Source: Mojavia pulchra JT2-VF2 (GTDB lineage Bacteria > Cyanobacteriota > Cyanobacteriia > Cyanobacteriales > Nostocaceae). From it: a DNA stretch of 64,000 nt. The position numbers and the translations under genes are program-made. Shown here piece after piece: positions 28,841-37,621 of the stretch; the stretch's first letter is position 1; the number at the start of each line of letters is the position of its first letter. The notes below the pieces were generated by a model. The model made no database searches. It saw only the letters and a list, made by a program, of their open reading frames with translations, and had not been told where the DNA came from. The DNA lies in contig JAHHHN010000002.1 of assembly GCA_019359325.1 (NCBI GenBank), positions 186,001 to 250,000 on the forward strand, read 5' to 3'.

Positions 28841-29791
28841 ATGAGTTTCAATTTGTTTTTGCAACAATTTTTAAATGGATTATCTATTGGCAGCGTTTAT
28901 GCGATTTTTGCTTTGGGATATACTCTCGTTTATTCTATTTTAGGCATCATTAATTTAGCTCATGGTGCAATATTTGCTCTGGGAGCTTATTTCACTTATG
29001 CACTTATGGGTGGTACATTTGGCTTTAATGGCTTGCTAGCTAATGCAACACTACCTATAAAATTACCATTTGCGATCGCCTTAATTTTAGGAAGTAGCTT
29101 GGCAGGATTGGTTGGCGTAGCTATGGAACGCATTGCTTTCCAGCCTCTGCGCCGTAAAGGATCTGATCCTTTGTTAACGGTTGTTTCCAGCTTGGGTGTG
29201 GCGGTGGTAATTGTTAACTTAATTCAGTATTTAGTAGGCGCAGAAAGTTACACATTTCCAGCAGGTGCTTACGGCAATTTACCGCCTGCAATTAACTTTG
29301 GTAATCCACAAAACCCAATTCCCATTCGCAGCGTACAGATAGTAATTTTTGCCGTATCTGTAGTGATTGTGGCAATACTTACCTATTTTATTAACCGCAC
29401 TAAATATGGTAAGGCAATGCAGGCGATCGCAGAAGATCCAATTACTGCTAGTTTGTTAGGAATTAACACTGATGGCTTTATTGTGCTGACATTTTTCCTC
29501 AGCAGTTTTTTAGCAGGATTAGCCGGAACTTTAGTCGCCTCTAGTGTCAGCATTGCTGGCCCATACTTTGGTATTGCTTTTGGGTTGAGGGGTTTAGCGG
29601 TGATTGTCTTGGGTGGTTTAGGTAGTATTCCCGGTGCGGTTTTAGGAGGCTTTGTCATTGGGTTAGCAGAGGCGTTTGTACCGAGTGAATACTCTGCTTA
29701 TAAAGATGCAGTAGCCTTTGGAATACTATTTATTATGCTGATAGTTAGACCTCAAGGTTTGCTAGGACGGCGCTTTGTACAGAAGGTGTAA
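28841..29791 (+). CDS. livH: Branched-chain amino-acid ABC transporter permease (LivH type)
   Basis: Inner-membrane permease (316 aa) with about eight helices. Family hallmarks: QQFLNGLSIGSVYAIFALGY at the start, GIINLAHGAIFALGAYFTYA, and the cytoplasmic EAA-like loop TKYGKAMQAIAEDPITASLL. Its start is 9 bp after the binding-protein stop, so the two are cotranscribed. The 160-bp gap to the second permease is filled by repeat DNA. Confidence 0.93.
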   Translation: MSFNLFLQQFLNGLSIGSVYAIFALGYTLVYSILGIINLAHGAIFALGAYFTYALMGGTFGFNGLLANATLPIKLPFAIALILGSSLAGLVGVAMERIAFQPLRRKGSDPLLTVVSSLGVAVVIVNLIQYLVGAESYTFPAGAYGNLPPAINFGNPQNPIPIRSVQIVIFAVSVVIVAILTYFINRTKYGKAMQAIAEDPITASLLGINTDGFIVLTFFLSSFLAGLAGTLVASSVSIAGPYFGIAFGLRGLAVIVLGGLGSIPGAVLGGFVIGLAEAFVPSEYSAYKDAVAFGILFIMLIVRPQGLLGRRFVQKV

Positions 29792-29793
29792 AC

Positions 29794-29818
29794 AATTCAA
29801 AATTCAAAATTCAAAATC
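29794..29818. repeat. AATTCAAA heptamer repeat
   Basis: Three to four copies of an ATTCAAA-type unit starting 2 bp after the livH stop codon. This is a common intergenic repeat of Nostoc-type genomes. Confidence 0.75.
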
Positions 29819-29880
29819 AACAGAAGCAGGGAAGGGACTGTTCACTAAAACAAAAATATAGTGGTTTGCGAAAAATATAC

Positions 29881-29905
29881 GTAGGGTGGGCATTGCCCAC
29901 CCTAC
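29881..29905. repeat. Palindromic repeat GTAGGGTGGGCA
   Basis: A 25-base near-perfect palindrome: GTAGGGTGGGCA, one central T, then TGCCCACCCTAC. It sits between the two permease genes, where a strong stem-loop could lower or protect downstream mRNA. This palindrome family is familiar from other filamentous cyanobacteria. Confidence 0.8.
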
Positions 29906-29951
29906 TAACACACATTAAAAATGTAAAATTTAGCATCTAATTTATCGCTCT

Positions 29952-30902
29952 ATGGCAGACTTTTTCACTACTTACGGTGCAATTATTGTCTCAATGGTAC
30001 TAGGGGCGTTGCTGGGTTTATCACTATATTTACCGTTGATGGCTGGGCAATTATCTTTGGCTAGCCCTGGATTTTATGCAGTGGGTGGATATATTGCAGC
30101 AATTTTATCTACTACAGTTTTTACCACACCTACTAGTAATTATTTTCCGATACCCTTGCTGCTTTTAGAAATGCTAATTGCGGGGATTGTTTGCGGATTT
30201 TTGGGTATAGCCGTAGGAATTCCAGTATTAAGATTGCGAGGAATTTATTTAGCGATCGCTACTATTGCTTTTATAGAAGTTCTCCGCGTTGTTTGTCTCA
30301 ATTTGGAAATTACAGGCGGTGCTATTGGAATTCCTAACATTCCTCAACCTTTCCAAACACAAATTGAATATTTGTGGATTGCTTTGCCTTTACTTCTAAT
30401 TGCTATGGTATTGTTTTACCGTCTAGAACGTATCCGCGTAGGCAGAGCATTTATCGCTATTAGAGAGGATGAATTAGCAGCAGGTTCAATGGGAATTAAT
30501 CCAACTTACTACAAAGTTTTAGCATTCACATTAGGAGCCATTCTTGCAGGGGTAGTAGGAGCAATCAGCGCCCACTTTCTCAATACCTGGAATGCTCGCC
30601 AAGGTACTTTTGATGCTAGTATTATTTACTTAACTTTTGTATTGATTGGGGGTTCGAGAACTTTTTTAGGTTCGGTAGTAGGAGGTATGGTATTTACAGC
30701 TTTACCAGAAATTTTGCGAAACTTAGCTGATACAGGTGGATTACCTACTTGGTTAGCACAATTTCTGCGAGATGGAAGATTAATTATTTTTGGTTTATTA
30801 ATAGTAGTAGGGACAATATTTTTTCCTCAAGGTTTAGTCACTCCCGATATTTTTAAAAGACGTAAAATTAAAGTTAGGCAAAATAGTCAATTTAAAAACT
30901 GA
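29952..30902 (+). CDS. livM: Branched-chain amino-acid ABC transporter permease (LivM type)
   Basis: Second inner-membrane permease (316 aa) of the importer. It has about nine helices, with the family block LRLRGIYLAIATIAFIEVLR and the cytoplasmic coupling loop RVGRAFIAIREDELAAGSMG. The C-terminus is Lys/Arg-rich after PQGLVTPDIF. It probably pairs with the LivH-type protein to form the channel. The ATPase gene starts 31 bp downstream. Confidence 0.93.
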   Translation: MADFFTTYGAIIVSMVLGALLGLSLYLPLMAGQLSLASPGFYAVGGYIAAILSTTVFTTPTSNYFPIPLLLLEMLIAGIVCGFLGIAVGIPVLRLRGIYLAIATIAFIEVLRVVCLNLEITGGAIGIPNIPQPFQTQIEYLWIALPLLLIAMVLFYRLERIRVGRAFIAIREDELAAGSMGINPTYYKVLAFTLGAILAGVVGAISAHFLNTWNARQGTFDASIIYLTFVLIGGSRTFLGSVVGGMVFTALPEILRNLADTGGLPTWLAQFLRDGRLIIFGLLIVVGTIFFPQGLVTPDIFKRRKIKVRQNSQFKN

Positions 30903-30933
30903 ACTATTTATATGAATATGCGAATCTAAAAAA

Positions 30934-31725
30934 ATGTCGTACAGCATCCAAGAAATTAATAATAGTACAGTTTTAGAAGCTAAAGGCTTGACTCGCCGCT
31001 TTGGGGGGCTGGTAGCAGTCAATAATGTATCATTTGATGTCAAAAAACATGAAATTTTTGGGTTGATTGGCCCTAACGGTGCTGGCAAAACTACACTGTT
31101 TAATTTGATGACAGCTTTGATTCCGCCTTCTGGGGGACAGCTAATTTATCAAGGTAAAGAAATTTCTCAACTACGTCCTTATCAAATTGCAGGCTTAGGT
31201 ATTGCTCGTACTTTTCAAAATATCCGCTTGTTTGGCGAATTATCAGCATTAGAAAATGTGATTATTGGGGGGCATTTGCATACTAAAACTGGTATGCTTA
31301 AAGGAGTTTTAGGCTTGAGGTCAGCTCTTAAAGAAGAATATAACAGTAGGCAAAGAGCTTTAGAGCTATTACACTTAGTAGGCTTGAGCGATCGCACAGA
31401 AGAAAAAGCCAAGAATTTTGCCTACGGTGACCAACGACGCTTAGAAATTGCTCGCGCCCTAGCCCTAAAACCGCAAATTTTACTCCTCGATGAACCTGCG
31501 GCGGGTATGAATCCCAGTGAAAAACAGCAACTTAGCGAATTTATTCGTAATCTCAGGGAAAGCTTTAACTTAACGATCATCCTGATTGAGCATCATGTAC
31601 CCTTAGTTATGGGTTTGTGTGATCGCATTGCTGTTTTAGATTTTGGTCAATTGATTGCTTTGGGTAAACCATCTGTTGTCAGGGATGACCCAGCTGTAAT
31701 TGAAGCTTATTTGGGAAATGCATAA
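30934..31725 (+). CDS. livG: Branched-chain amino-acid ABC transporter ATPase (LivG type)
   Basis: First ATPase (263 aa). Walker A is GPNGAGKTTLFN at ~50, followed by the LivG-specific IARTFQNIRLFGELSALENV and the signature region FAYGDQRRLEIARALALKPQ (YGDQRR in place of SGGQ, usual in LivG). Walker B is LLLDEPAAGMNPSE with switch His in IEHHVPLVMGLCD. It works at the inner membrane with the LivF-type partner. Confidence 0.94.
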   Translation: MSYSIQEINNSTVLEAKGLTRRFGGLVAVNNVSFDVKKHEIFGLIGPNGAGKTTLFNLMTALIPPSGGQLIYQGKEISQLRPYQIAGLGIARTFQNIRLFGELSALENVIIGGHLHTKTGMLKGVLGLRSALKEEYNSRQRALELLHLVGLSDRTEEKAKNFAYGDQRRLEIARALALKPQILLLDEPAAGMNPSEKQQLSEFIRNLRESFNLTIILIEHHVPLVMGLCDRIAVLDFGQLIALGKPSVVRDDPAVIEAYLGNA

Positions 31726-31730
31726 GGATT

Positions 31731-31762
31731 TTAACCGCCGATGAACGCCGATGAACGCCGAT
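31731..31762. repeat. ATGAACGCCG tandem repeat carrying the livF start codon
   Basis: Tandem ATGAACGCCG units (31741-31760) with partial units on either side. The livF reading frame starts with the first ATG of this repeat, so its first six or so residues are repeat-encoded. Confidence 0.8.
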
Positions 31763-32490
31763 ATTTAAATGATAAAGAAGATTTTACGATTTTAGAAATT
31801 GAAAATCTGGATGTTAATTATGGCGGTATTCAAGCTCTTAAAAATATCAATTTAAAAATTCAAAAAGGTGAAGTAGTTACTCTCATCGGTGCTAATGGCG
31901 CTGGTAAAACTACTACTCTCCGCGCTATATCTAAAATAGTCACTCCTAAAAGTGGCAAAATTATTTATCATGGTCGCAATATTAACCGTTGCCAAGTTCA
32001 CGAAATCGTCAACCTTGGGATCGCTCATTGTCCTGAAGGACGTAGAGTATTAGCACGGCAAACAGTTTTAGATAATTTATTATTAGGTGCTTATATCCGC
32101 AACGATCAAACTCAAATTAAAGCAGATATTCAACGTCAATATGAGCTATTTCCACGTTTGGAACAAAGACGCAATCAACTAGCAGGAACTCTCAGCGGTG
32201 GTGAACAACAAATGCTAGCGATCGCTCGTGCTTTAATGAGTAAACCAAAACTGTTACTTTTAGATGAGCCTAGCTTAGGTTTAGCACCTGCGATCGTCCG
32301 GGAAATTTTTACTATTATTGAAAATCTCCGAGCTACGGGGGTAACGATTTTATTAGTTGAACAAAACGCGAACTTAGCTCTACAAATTGCAGATCGAGGA
32401 TATGTTCTAGAGGCTGGTTCTATCACTTTAACAGGTGCAGCATCAGAATTAATTATTGATGAGCGAGTTAAGAAAGCTTATTTAGGTTAA
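31741..32490 (+). CDS. livF: Branched-chain amino-acid ABC transporter ATPase (LivF type)
   Basis: Second ATPase (249 aa) of the importer. Walker A is GANGAGKTTTLRAI, Q-loop and LivF-type CPEGRRVLARQTVLDNLLLG follow, then signature LSGGEQQMLAIARALMSKPK, Walker B LLLDEPSLGLAPAIV and switch VEQNANLALQIADRG. The domain proper begins at ~ILEIENLDVNYGG (residue ~17). No other Met, Val or Leu start codon lies close before the domain, so translation probably starts inside the tandem repeat. It is the last gene of the operon. Confidence 0.93.
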   Translation: MNADERRYLNDKEDFTILEIENLDVNYGGIQALKNINLKIQKGEVVTLIGANGAGKTTTLRAISKIVTPKSGKIIYHGRNINRCQVHEIVNLGIAHCPEGRRVLARQTVLDNLLLGAYIRNDQTQIKADIQRQYELFPRLEQRRNQLAGTLSGGEQQMLAIARALMSKPKLLLLDEPSLGLAPAIVREIFTIIENLRATGVTILLVEQNANLALQIADRGYVLEAGSITLTGAASELIIDERVKKAYLG

Positions 32491-32517
32491 TTATCAAAAC
32501 TAAGGAGGTGCAAACAA

Positions 32518-33081
32518 ATGGTCAAGTCAGCAACCCGTCCTCTGACTTTGGAGGAGTTTTTAAAACTCCCAGAAACAAAGCCAGCTAGTGAATATATTAA
32601 TGGACAAATTATTCAAAAACCTATGCCTCAAGGAAAGCACAGTAAATTACAGAGTAAGCTGGTTACTGCCATCAATGAAGTAGTTGAGATTGAAAAAATC
32701 GCCTTTGCGTTTACAGAATTACGGTGTACCTTTGGCGGACGTTCGATTGTCCCAGATGTCGCTGTATTTGCTTGGGAAAGAATTCCTTTAGATGAACGTG
32801 GAGATGTAGCGAATGTTTTTGAGGCTTCTCCAGACTGGACAATTGAAATTCTCTCACCCGATCAAAGGCAGACGAAAGTAACTGGAAATATTTTGCATTG
32901 TCTCAAGCATGGAACTAAATTAGGCTGGCTGCTTGATCCAGATGAGCGATCAGTTTTAGTTTATCCGCCAAAACAACAACCAGAACTTTTACAAGCAGAA
33001 CAGGAAATATTACCAGTTCCCGATTTAGTCAGTAATTTGCAATTGACTGTAGGACAACTATTTGGATGGTTAAAGCTTTAG
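32518..33081 (+). CDS. Uma2 family (DUF820) putative endonuclease
   Basis: Uma2 family protein (187 aa) with blocks RPLTLEEFLKLPETKPASEY, NGQIIQKPMPQGKHSKLQSK, the acidic PDVAVFAWERIPLDERG and DWTIEILSPDQRQTKVTGNI. A strong AAGGAGGTG ribosome-binding site (about 32502-32510) precedes the ATG. It follows livF by 27 bp and could be cotranscribed, but a functional link is unlikely. It is a paralog of the gene at 7303-7890. Confidence 0.88.
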   Translation: MVKSATRPLTLEEFLKLPETKPASEYINGQIIQKPMPQGKHSKLQSKLVTAINEVVEIEKIAFAFTELRCTFGGRSIVPDVAVFAWERIPLDERGDVANVFEASPDWTIEILSPDQRQTKVTGNILHCLKHGTKLGWLLDPDERSVLVYPPKQQPELLQAEQEILPVPDLVSNLQLTVGQLFGWLKL

Positions 33082-33236
33082 GCTAATAGAAGCTTGTAAT
33101 AGCTAAACAAACTATTAAACCAGTAATTTATTACAAAACATCACAATTTTTATCATATATTTAGATTTGCAGCCTGCTTTTTGGGCGTCTATTTTCGTAT
33201 AGATGCGGAATTCTATTCGCTGGAATATCTAAAGCT

Positions 33237-33884
33237 ATGAGTCAAATCATCTGGATCGCAAGACACGCCAACCGCCTCGACTTTGTAAACCCTGATTGGT
33301 TTCTCACTGCTGAACGACGCTACGATCCACCCATATCTGATGATGGTGTTGTGCAGGCACAGCAGTTAGCTAAACGCTTGCAACGAGAAAAGATTGCTCA
33401 TATTTTCGCTTCCCCCTTTCTGCGAACAGTACAAACGGCGAACGCAGTCGCAGAAGTGCTAGATTTACCTATTAAATTAGAAACTGGTTTGAGCGAATGG
33501 CTTAATCCCGCTTGGATGACAGAAGAACCAGAAAGGCTTTCAACCCCAGCATTAGCAGAATTATTCCCCAGAATTGATCTAAGCTACACTCCGCGCATTG
33601 CAGCTAAATACCCCGAAACGCAAGAACAAGTGCGGGAACGTTCTGGACAAACGGCTAGATGTCTGGCGGCTGAATTCTACCCAGAGAACATTTTGCTGGT
33701 AGGACATGGTGCTTCTGTACTAGGGGCGGCTATGGGGTTAGTAGGGGAAATTGCCAAAACCGAAGTTAAAGCTTCTTTATGTTCTTTGGTCAAAGTGGTG
33801 CTTCAAGAATCAGAATGGTTATTAGAACTCAAAGGAGATACTTCTCATTTAAATCAAATCGAGGAAGTAATTCGATTTGTTTAA
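33237..33884 (+). CDS. Histidine phosphatase family protein
   Basis: Phosphoglycerate-mutase-like phosphatase (215 aa). The catalytic His lies in WIARHANRLDF (the usual RHG is RHA here), the second His in LLVGHGASVLGAA, and the phosphate-pocket Arg in SPFLRTVQTANAVAEVLDLP, with the acid in GLSEWLNP. The active-site set is complete. Substrates of this eukaryote-like (UBASH3/TFIIIC-tau-type) branch are unknown. It stands upstream of glucokinase with 89 bp between. Confidence 0.87.
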   Translation: MSQIIWIARHANRLDFVNPDWFLTAERRYDPPISDDGVVQAQQLAKRLQREKIAHIFASPFLRTVQTANAVAEVLDLPIKLETGLSEWLNPAWMTEEPERLSTPALAELFPRIDLSYTPRIAAKYPETQEQVRERSGQTARCLAAEFYPENILLVGHGASVLGAAMGLVGEIAKTEVKASLCSLVKVVLQESEWLLELKGDTSHLNQIEEVIRFV

Positions 33885-33973
33885 ACCTCTGATAGGTATT
33901 TTGAATTGTAGCTTCCAGTAATCTGGATACATTGCTATGACTCAAGAAAGTAACTAATTTACCAATAAGTTGT

Positions 33974-34999
33974 ATGAAATATTTACTAGCAGGAGATATC
34001 GGTGGTACGAAAACTATTCTGCGATTGGTTGAGCCATCAAGCTCACCAAATTTACGTACTATTTACGAAGAAAGTTTCCACAGTAAAGATTTTCCTGATT
34101 TGGTGCCGATAGTCCAACAGTTTTTGATCAAAGCTAAGGCATCAACGCCAGACAAAGCTTGTTTTGCGATCGCAGGCCCCGTGATTAACAATACTGCCAA
34201 ACTGACCAATTTGGCTTGGTATCTGGATTATGAACGTCTACAACAAGAACTGGGCATAGCTTCTGTTTCTTTAATCAATGACTTTGCTGCCGTTGGGCAT
34301 GGTATTTTTGGCTTAACCAGCAAAAATTTGCTGACTTTGCAAGCAGGTAAACTCAAACCCGAAGCCCCCATTGCCGTTATCGGTGCTGGAACTGGCTTAG
34401 GACAAGGATTTTTAATTAAGCAGAAAGACCACTATCAAGTCTTTCCTTCTGAAGGCGGACACGCTGACTTTGCTGCGCGTAACGAGTTGGAATTTCTGCT
34501 TTTAAAATACCTCATGGATAAACATGATATCCAGCGGGTTTCTGTAGAAAGAGTAGTTTCTGGGCAAGGCATTATCGCAATTTACCAATTTCTGCGCGAT
34601 CGCAAAATTGCTGTCGAATCACCAGACATCGCCCACATTGTGAGAATCTGGGAACAAGAGGCCGGACAACAAGAGAAAAGCGTCGATCCTGCTGCTGCTA
34701 TTGGTACTGCTGCATTGCAAGAACGCGATCGCCTTTGCGAACAAACTATGCAAATGTTTGTAGAAGCGTATGGTGCAGAAGCCGGAAATCTTGCCATCAA
34801 ACTCCTACCTTACGGGGGACTATACATTGCTGGTGGTATTGCTCCTAAAATACTCCCATTAATGCAACAAAGCAGTTTCCTACTGAATTTCACCCAAAAA
34901 GGTCGGATGCGTTCTCTTCTCGAAGAAATACCCGTATATATTATTCTCAATCAACAAGTCGGGCTAATTGGTGCTGCTTTGTATGCTGCTAGGTTATAA
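33974..34999 (+). CDS. glk: Glucokinase
   Basis: ATP-dependent hexokinase of the bacterial Glk family (341 aa), phosphorylating glucose in the cytoplasm. The phosphate-1 motif is LLAGDIGGTKTILRLVE, sugar-binding Asn-Asp is in LINDFAAVGHGIFGL, the adenosine/phosphate-2 motif is AVIGAGTGLGQGFLI and EGGHADFAARNELE binds glucose. The C-terminal GGLYIAGGIAPKILPLM is the third nucleotide segment. Length matches the family. Confidence 0.95.
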   Translation: MKYLLAGDIGGTKTILRLVEPSSSPNLRTIYEESFHSKDFPDLVPIVQQFLIKAKASTPDKACFAIAGPVINNTAKLTNLAWYLDYERLQQELGIASVSLINDFAAVGHGIFGLTSKNLLTLQAGKLKPEAPIAVIGAGTGLGQGFLIKQKDHYQVFPSEGGHADFAARNELEFLLLKYLMDKHDIQRVSVERVVSGQGIIAIYQFLRDRKIAVESPDIAHIVRIWEQEAGQQEKSVDPAAAIGTAALQERDRLCEQTMQMFVEAYGAEAGNLAIKLLPYGGLYIAGGIAPKILPLMQQSSFLLNFTQKGRMRSLLEEIPVYIILNQQVGLIGAALYAARL

Positions 35000-35041
35000 C
35001 AGCTGGCATCAGTAATAGCAGCATCGTTAAATGCAAAAACT

Positions 35042-35686
35042 ATGACACTCAGAGGCTTGTTGTCGTTAATTGTTGCCACTTGTGTATGCAGTGGAACTGT
35101 ACTGGTTGAGGCAAGTCAACCCAAGCGTCCGGTTTCTCCAGCTAAACCAAAAGTTACTCAAATCAAACCGAAAGTTACTCAAGCTAAACCAAAAGTTACT
35201 CAACCAGTACAGCCCAAATGGAAGTTGTTCACAGCACCAGATGGGCGCTTTAGTGTTTTGATGCCCGGAGTACCCATACGCAATACTCAATCGCAAAAAA
35301 CTTACATGGGGGAAGTTAACTTAGAACTATTTGTAGCGCAACCACCAAAACAAGAAGTAGCTTATGTGGTTGTTTACAATGAATTTCCTCATGATTATGC
35401 TCAAATGACAGACCCCCAAGCAATACTGAATAATGCACGGGATCTAGCTTTAATGACCACGAAGAGCAATTTAATTAGGCAGCGAAATATTCGTAGTACC
35501 AATGGTCATCTTGGCAAAGAAATTGAGTACGTCAATTCTGCTGGAAAAGTCACTAAAACTAGAATGTTTTTTGCCCAAGGGCGCTTATATCAAGTAATGG
35601 CTATAACTAGTAAAAAGCAGCACAAGAGTTTAGCTAAAACCATTACAGGATATTTAAATTCTTTCCATGTGGTTTTGAAAGCTTGA
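35042..35686 (+). CDS. Exported protein with KPKVTQ repeats, unknown
   Basis: A 214-residue protein with an N-terminal signal peptide (LLSLIVATCVCSGTVLVEAS; cleavage near residue 25). A short linker has three to four KPKVTQ units encoded by a 21-bp tandem repeat at about 35140-35205. The folded part (~60-214) begins WKLFTAPDGRFSVLMPGVP and has the look of a cyanobacterial periplasmic or thylakoid-lumen beta protein. Function is unknown. It lies 42 bp after glucokinase. Confidence 0.75.
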   Translation: MTLRGLLSLIVATCVCSGTVLVEASQPKRPVSPAKPKVTQIKPKVTQAKPKVTQPVQPKWKLFTAPDGRFSVLMPGVPIRNTQSQKTYMGEVNLELFVAQPPKQEVAYVVVYNEFPHDYAQMTDPQAILNNARDLALMTTKSNLIRQRNIRSTNGHLGKEIEYVNSAGKVTKTRMFFAQGRLYQVMAITSKKQHKSLAKTITGYLNSFHVVLKA

Positions 35687-36031
35687 GGCTGAAGCAACCT
35701 CTGATATATTATTTGTTGAATTAATCAAAATTCCTTGTAACCCTACCCCTAAGAATTTGGCAAAAGCCAAAAACTGGGTGGGGTATTTTATAGCTGTTTT
35801 CTACTGGGTATGTTTATTGGTTGTTTTCGCCTCAAAGCACTGCTACTCCAGACAAACACTGTTATCAAGTCTGAAAACATCAGGACACAACGAACTAGAC
35901 TCTGTTAAAATGCAGAATTGTGGCATTCGCTTTCAGTCTTGGCGTTTACTGCTCAGAACCCCTTCAAACCATCCGTCCGCCTCAAACTGATGCCGCCACT
36001 GGCGACAGACCGATGTTAATTCTGGAGTTTT
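35687..36031. other. Leader region of the DEAD-box helicase gene
   Basis: This 345-bp gap may contain a long 5' leader. A small hairpin TTGGC-AAAA-GCCAA occurs around 35757-35770. A 77-codon frame at 35757-35990 has no protein-like content. Long leaders are common in cold-regulated RNA helicase genes; that this one is cold regulated is inference. Confidence 0.4.
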
Positions 36032-37369
36032 ATGTCTTTTTCTAATCTCGGCTTGTCCAATGAAATTATCCGTGCTGTCACCGAGCGAGGGTACACCAAA
36101 CCTACACCAATCCAGACGCAGGCGATTCCTGCCATCTTGTCGGGTGGGGATTTGCTAGCTGGTGCCCAAACCGGGACTGGAAAGACTGCCAGTTTCACCC
36201 TGCCGCTACTGCATCGGTTGTCGTCCGACAGCGTTAAAAGCACATCTAATGGATGCTCGCCGATCCGGGCGCTGATTCTCACCCCGACTCGTGAACTCGC
36301 TGCACAGGTGGCCGAGAGCGTGCATGAGTACGGCAAGTATTTAAAGTTGAACACGATGGTGATGTACGGCGGGGTCAGCATTAATCCGCAAAAACGGCTT
36401 TTGAAGGGTCGGGTAGATATTTTGGTCGCTACCCCAGGGCGGCTGCTAGACCATGTGCAACAGGGCACGGTGAACCTGTCAAATATTGAGGTTTTGGTGC
36501 TGGATGAAGCAGATCGGATGTTGGACATGGGTTTTATTCGTGATATCCGTCGCATTCTCTCGCTCCTACCCAAACAGCGACAAAACTTGCTATTCTTTGC
36601 AACCTTCTCAGACAAAATCAAGGCACTCGCTGCTGGGCTGCTGAATCGCCCGAAGATGATCGAGGTAGCACGCCGCAACGTTACCGCCGATACAGTGGCA
36701 CAAAAAGTCTACAAAATAGACCGTGACAGGAAGCGTCAATTACTTGCTCACCTGATTCGGCAAGATAACTGGTACCAAGTGCTAGTGTTCACCCGCACGA
36801 AGTATGGTGCTGACCGTCTGGTGAAGCAGTTGGCTGAAGAGCGCATTCAAGCATTGGCGATCCACGGTAATAAGAGCCAATCGGCGCGTACCCATGCTCT
36901 GGCGAAGTTCAAGAACGGCACTTTACAGGTACTAGTAGCAACCGACATTGCAGCGCGTGGTCTCGACATCAGCGAACTGCCCCATGTGGTCAACTTCGAT
37001 CTACCCAATGTCCCAGAGGATTATGTTCATCGCATTGGTCGCACTGGCCGCGCTGGCGCGTCAGGTGAAGCTATCTCACTTGTGTGCGCCGATGAATACG
37101 ATCTGTTGGCAGATATTGAAAAACTGATTGAACAGCGCTTGCCTTTTGAAGTGGTTGCTAGCTTTGGAGCTAATTCCCACACCAAGTCCGAACCAATTTT
37201 AGATGAACGCAAGCACAGACCTCAAGCTAGCAAGCGTCCGGCTCACTCTACTGCTAAACCGCTGCCACAAAAATCAGCTAAACAATCAGCGCCACGAACC
37301 CTAACAGGTGGCAAAAAGTCCGATGCTCGTCCTGACGCATCACGCCGTCGGGCTAATCGCTCACGTTGA
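36032..37369 (+). CDS. DEAD-box RNA helicase (RhlE-like)
   Basis: ATP-dependent RNA helicase (445 aa) of the RhlE/CrhR-like group, likely unwinding mRNA or rRNA. Motifs: Q-motif [26 protein letters not shown], Ia PTRELA, Ib [52 protein letters not shown] and [12 protein letters not shown]. Motif III reads FAT instead of the usual SAT. The C-terminal ~70 residues are basic (RRRANRSR at the end), typical of an RNA-binding tail. The gene is visibly more GC-rich than its neighbours, which might reflect transfer or selection. Confidence 0.93.
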   Translation: MSFSNLGLSNEIIRAVTERGYTKPTPIQTQAIPAILSGGDLLAGAQTGTGKTASFTLPLLHRLSSDSVKSTSNGCSPIRALILTPTRELAAQVAESVHEYGKYLKLNTMVMYGGVSINPQKRLLKGRVDILVATPGRLLDHVQQGTVNLSNIEVLVLDEADRMLDMGFIRDIRRILSLLPKQRQNLLFFATFSDKIKALAAGLLNRPKMIEVARRNVTADTVAQKVYKIDRDRKRQLLAHLIRQDNWYQVLVFTRTKYGADRLVKQLAEERIQALAIHGNKSQSARTHALAKFKNGTLQVLVATDIAARGLDISELPHVVNFDLPNVPEDYVHRIGRTGRAGASGEAISLVCADEYDLLADIEKLIEQRLPFEVVASFGANSHTKSEPILDERKHRPQASKRPAHSTAKPLPQKSAKQSAPRTLTGGKKSDARPDASRRRANRSR

Positions 37370-37621
37370 TCCATCATACCGTTTCACTTTAAGTTTGATA
37401 CAAATAGGTCGCAGGGGGCAGGGAGCAGGGGGAAAGAATGAAAAACCAATGATTTGTATCAGGATTTTCTTGAAATGGTATCAGTACTACGAATACCAAT
37501 CACGACTGAGTTTCTTTAGAAAATACGGAAATCTTTCTTTCAGCTTGCGGAATGTAAAAGAAACAGGGAAAGTGATTTCCCTGCTGACTCTAATGAAGTC
37601 TTTTAAAGCCTGACGGCGTTT

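Noticed and set aside
27588-32490. Reading the transporter as a urea (urtABCDE) system
   Set aside because: UrtA has a longer, different binding protein; gene order fits both, but the lipoprotein and LivG/LivF-type motifs here fit an amino-acid importer better.
35757-35990. 77-codon frame upstream of the helicase
   Set aside because: No protein-like composition, no ribosome-binding site; more likely leader DNA.
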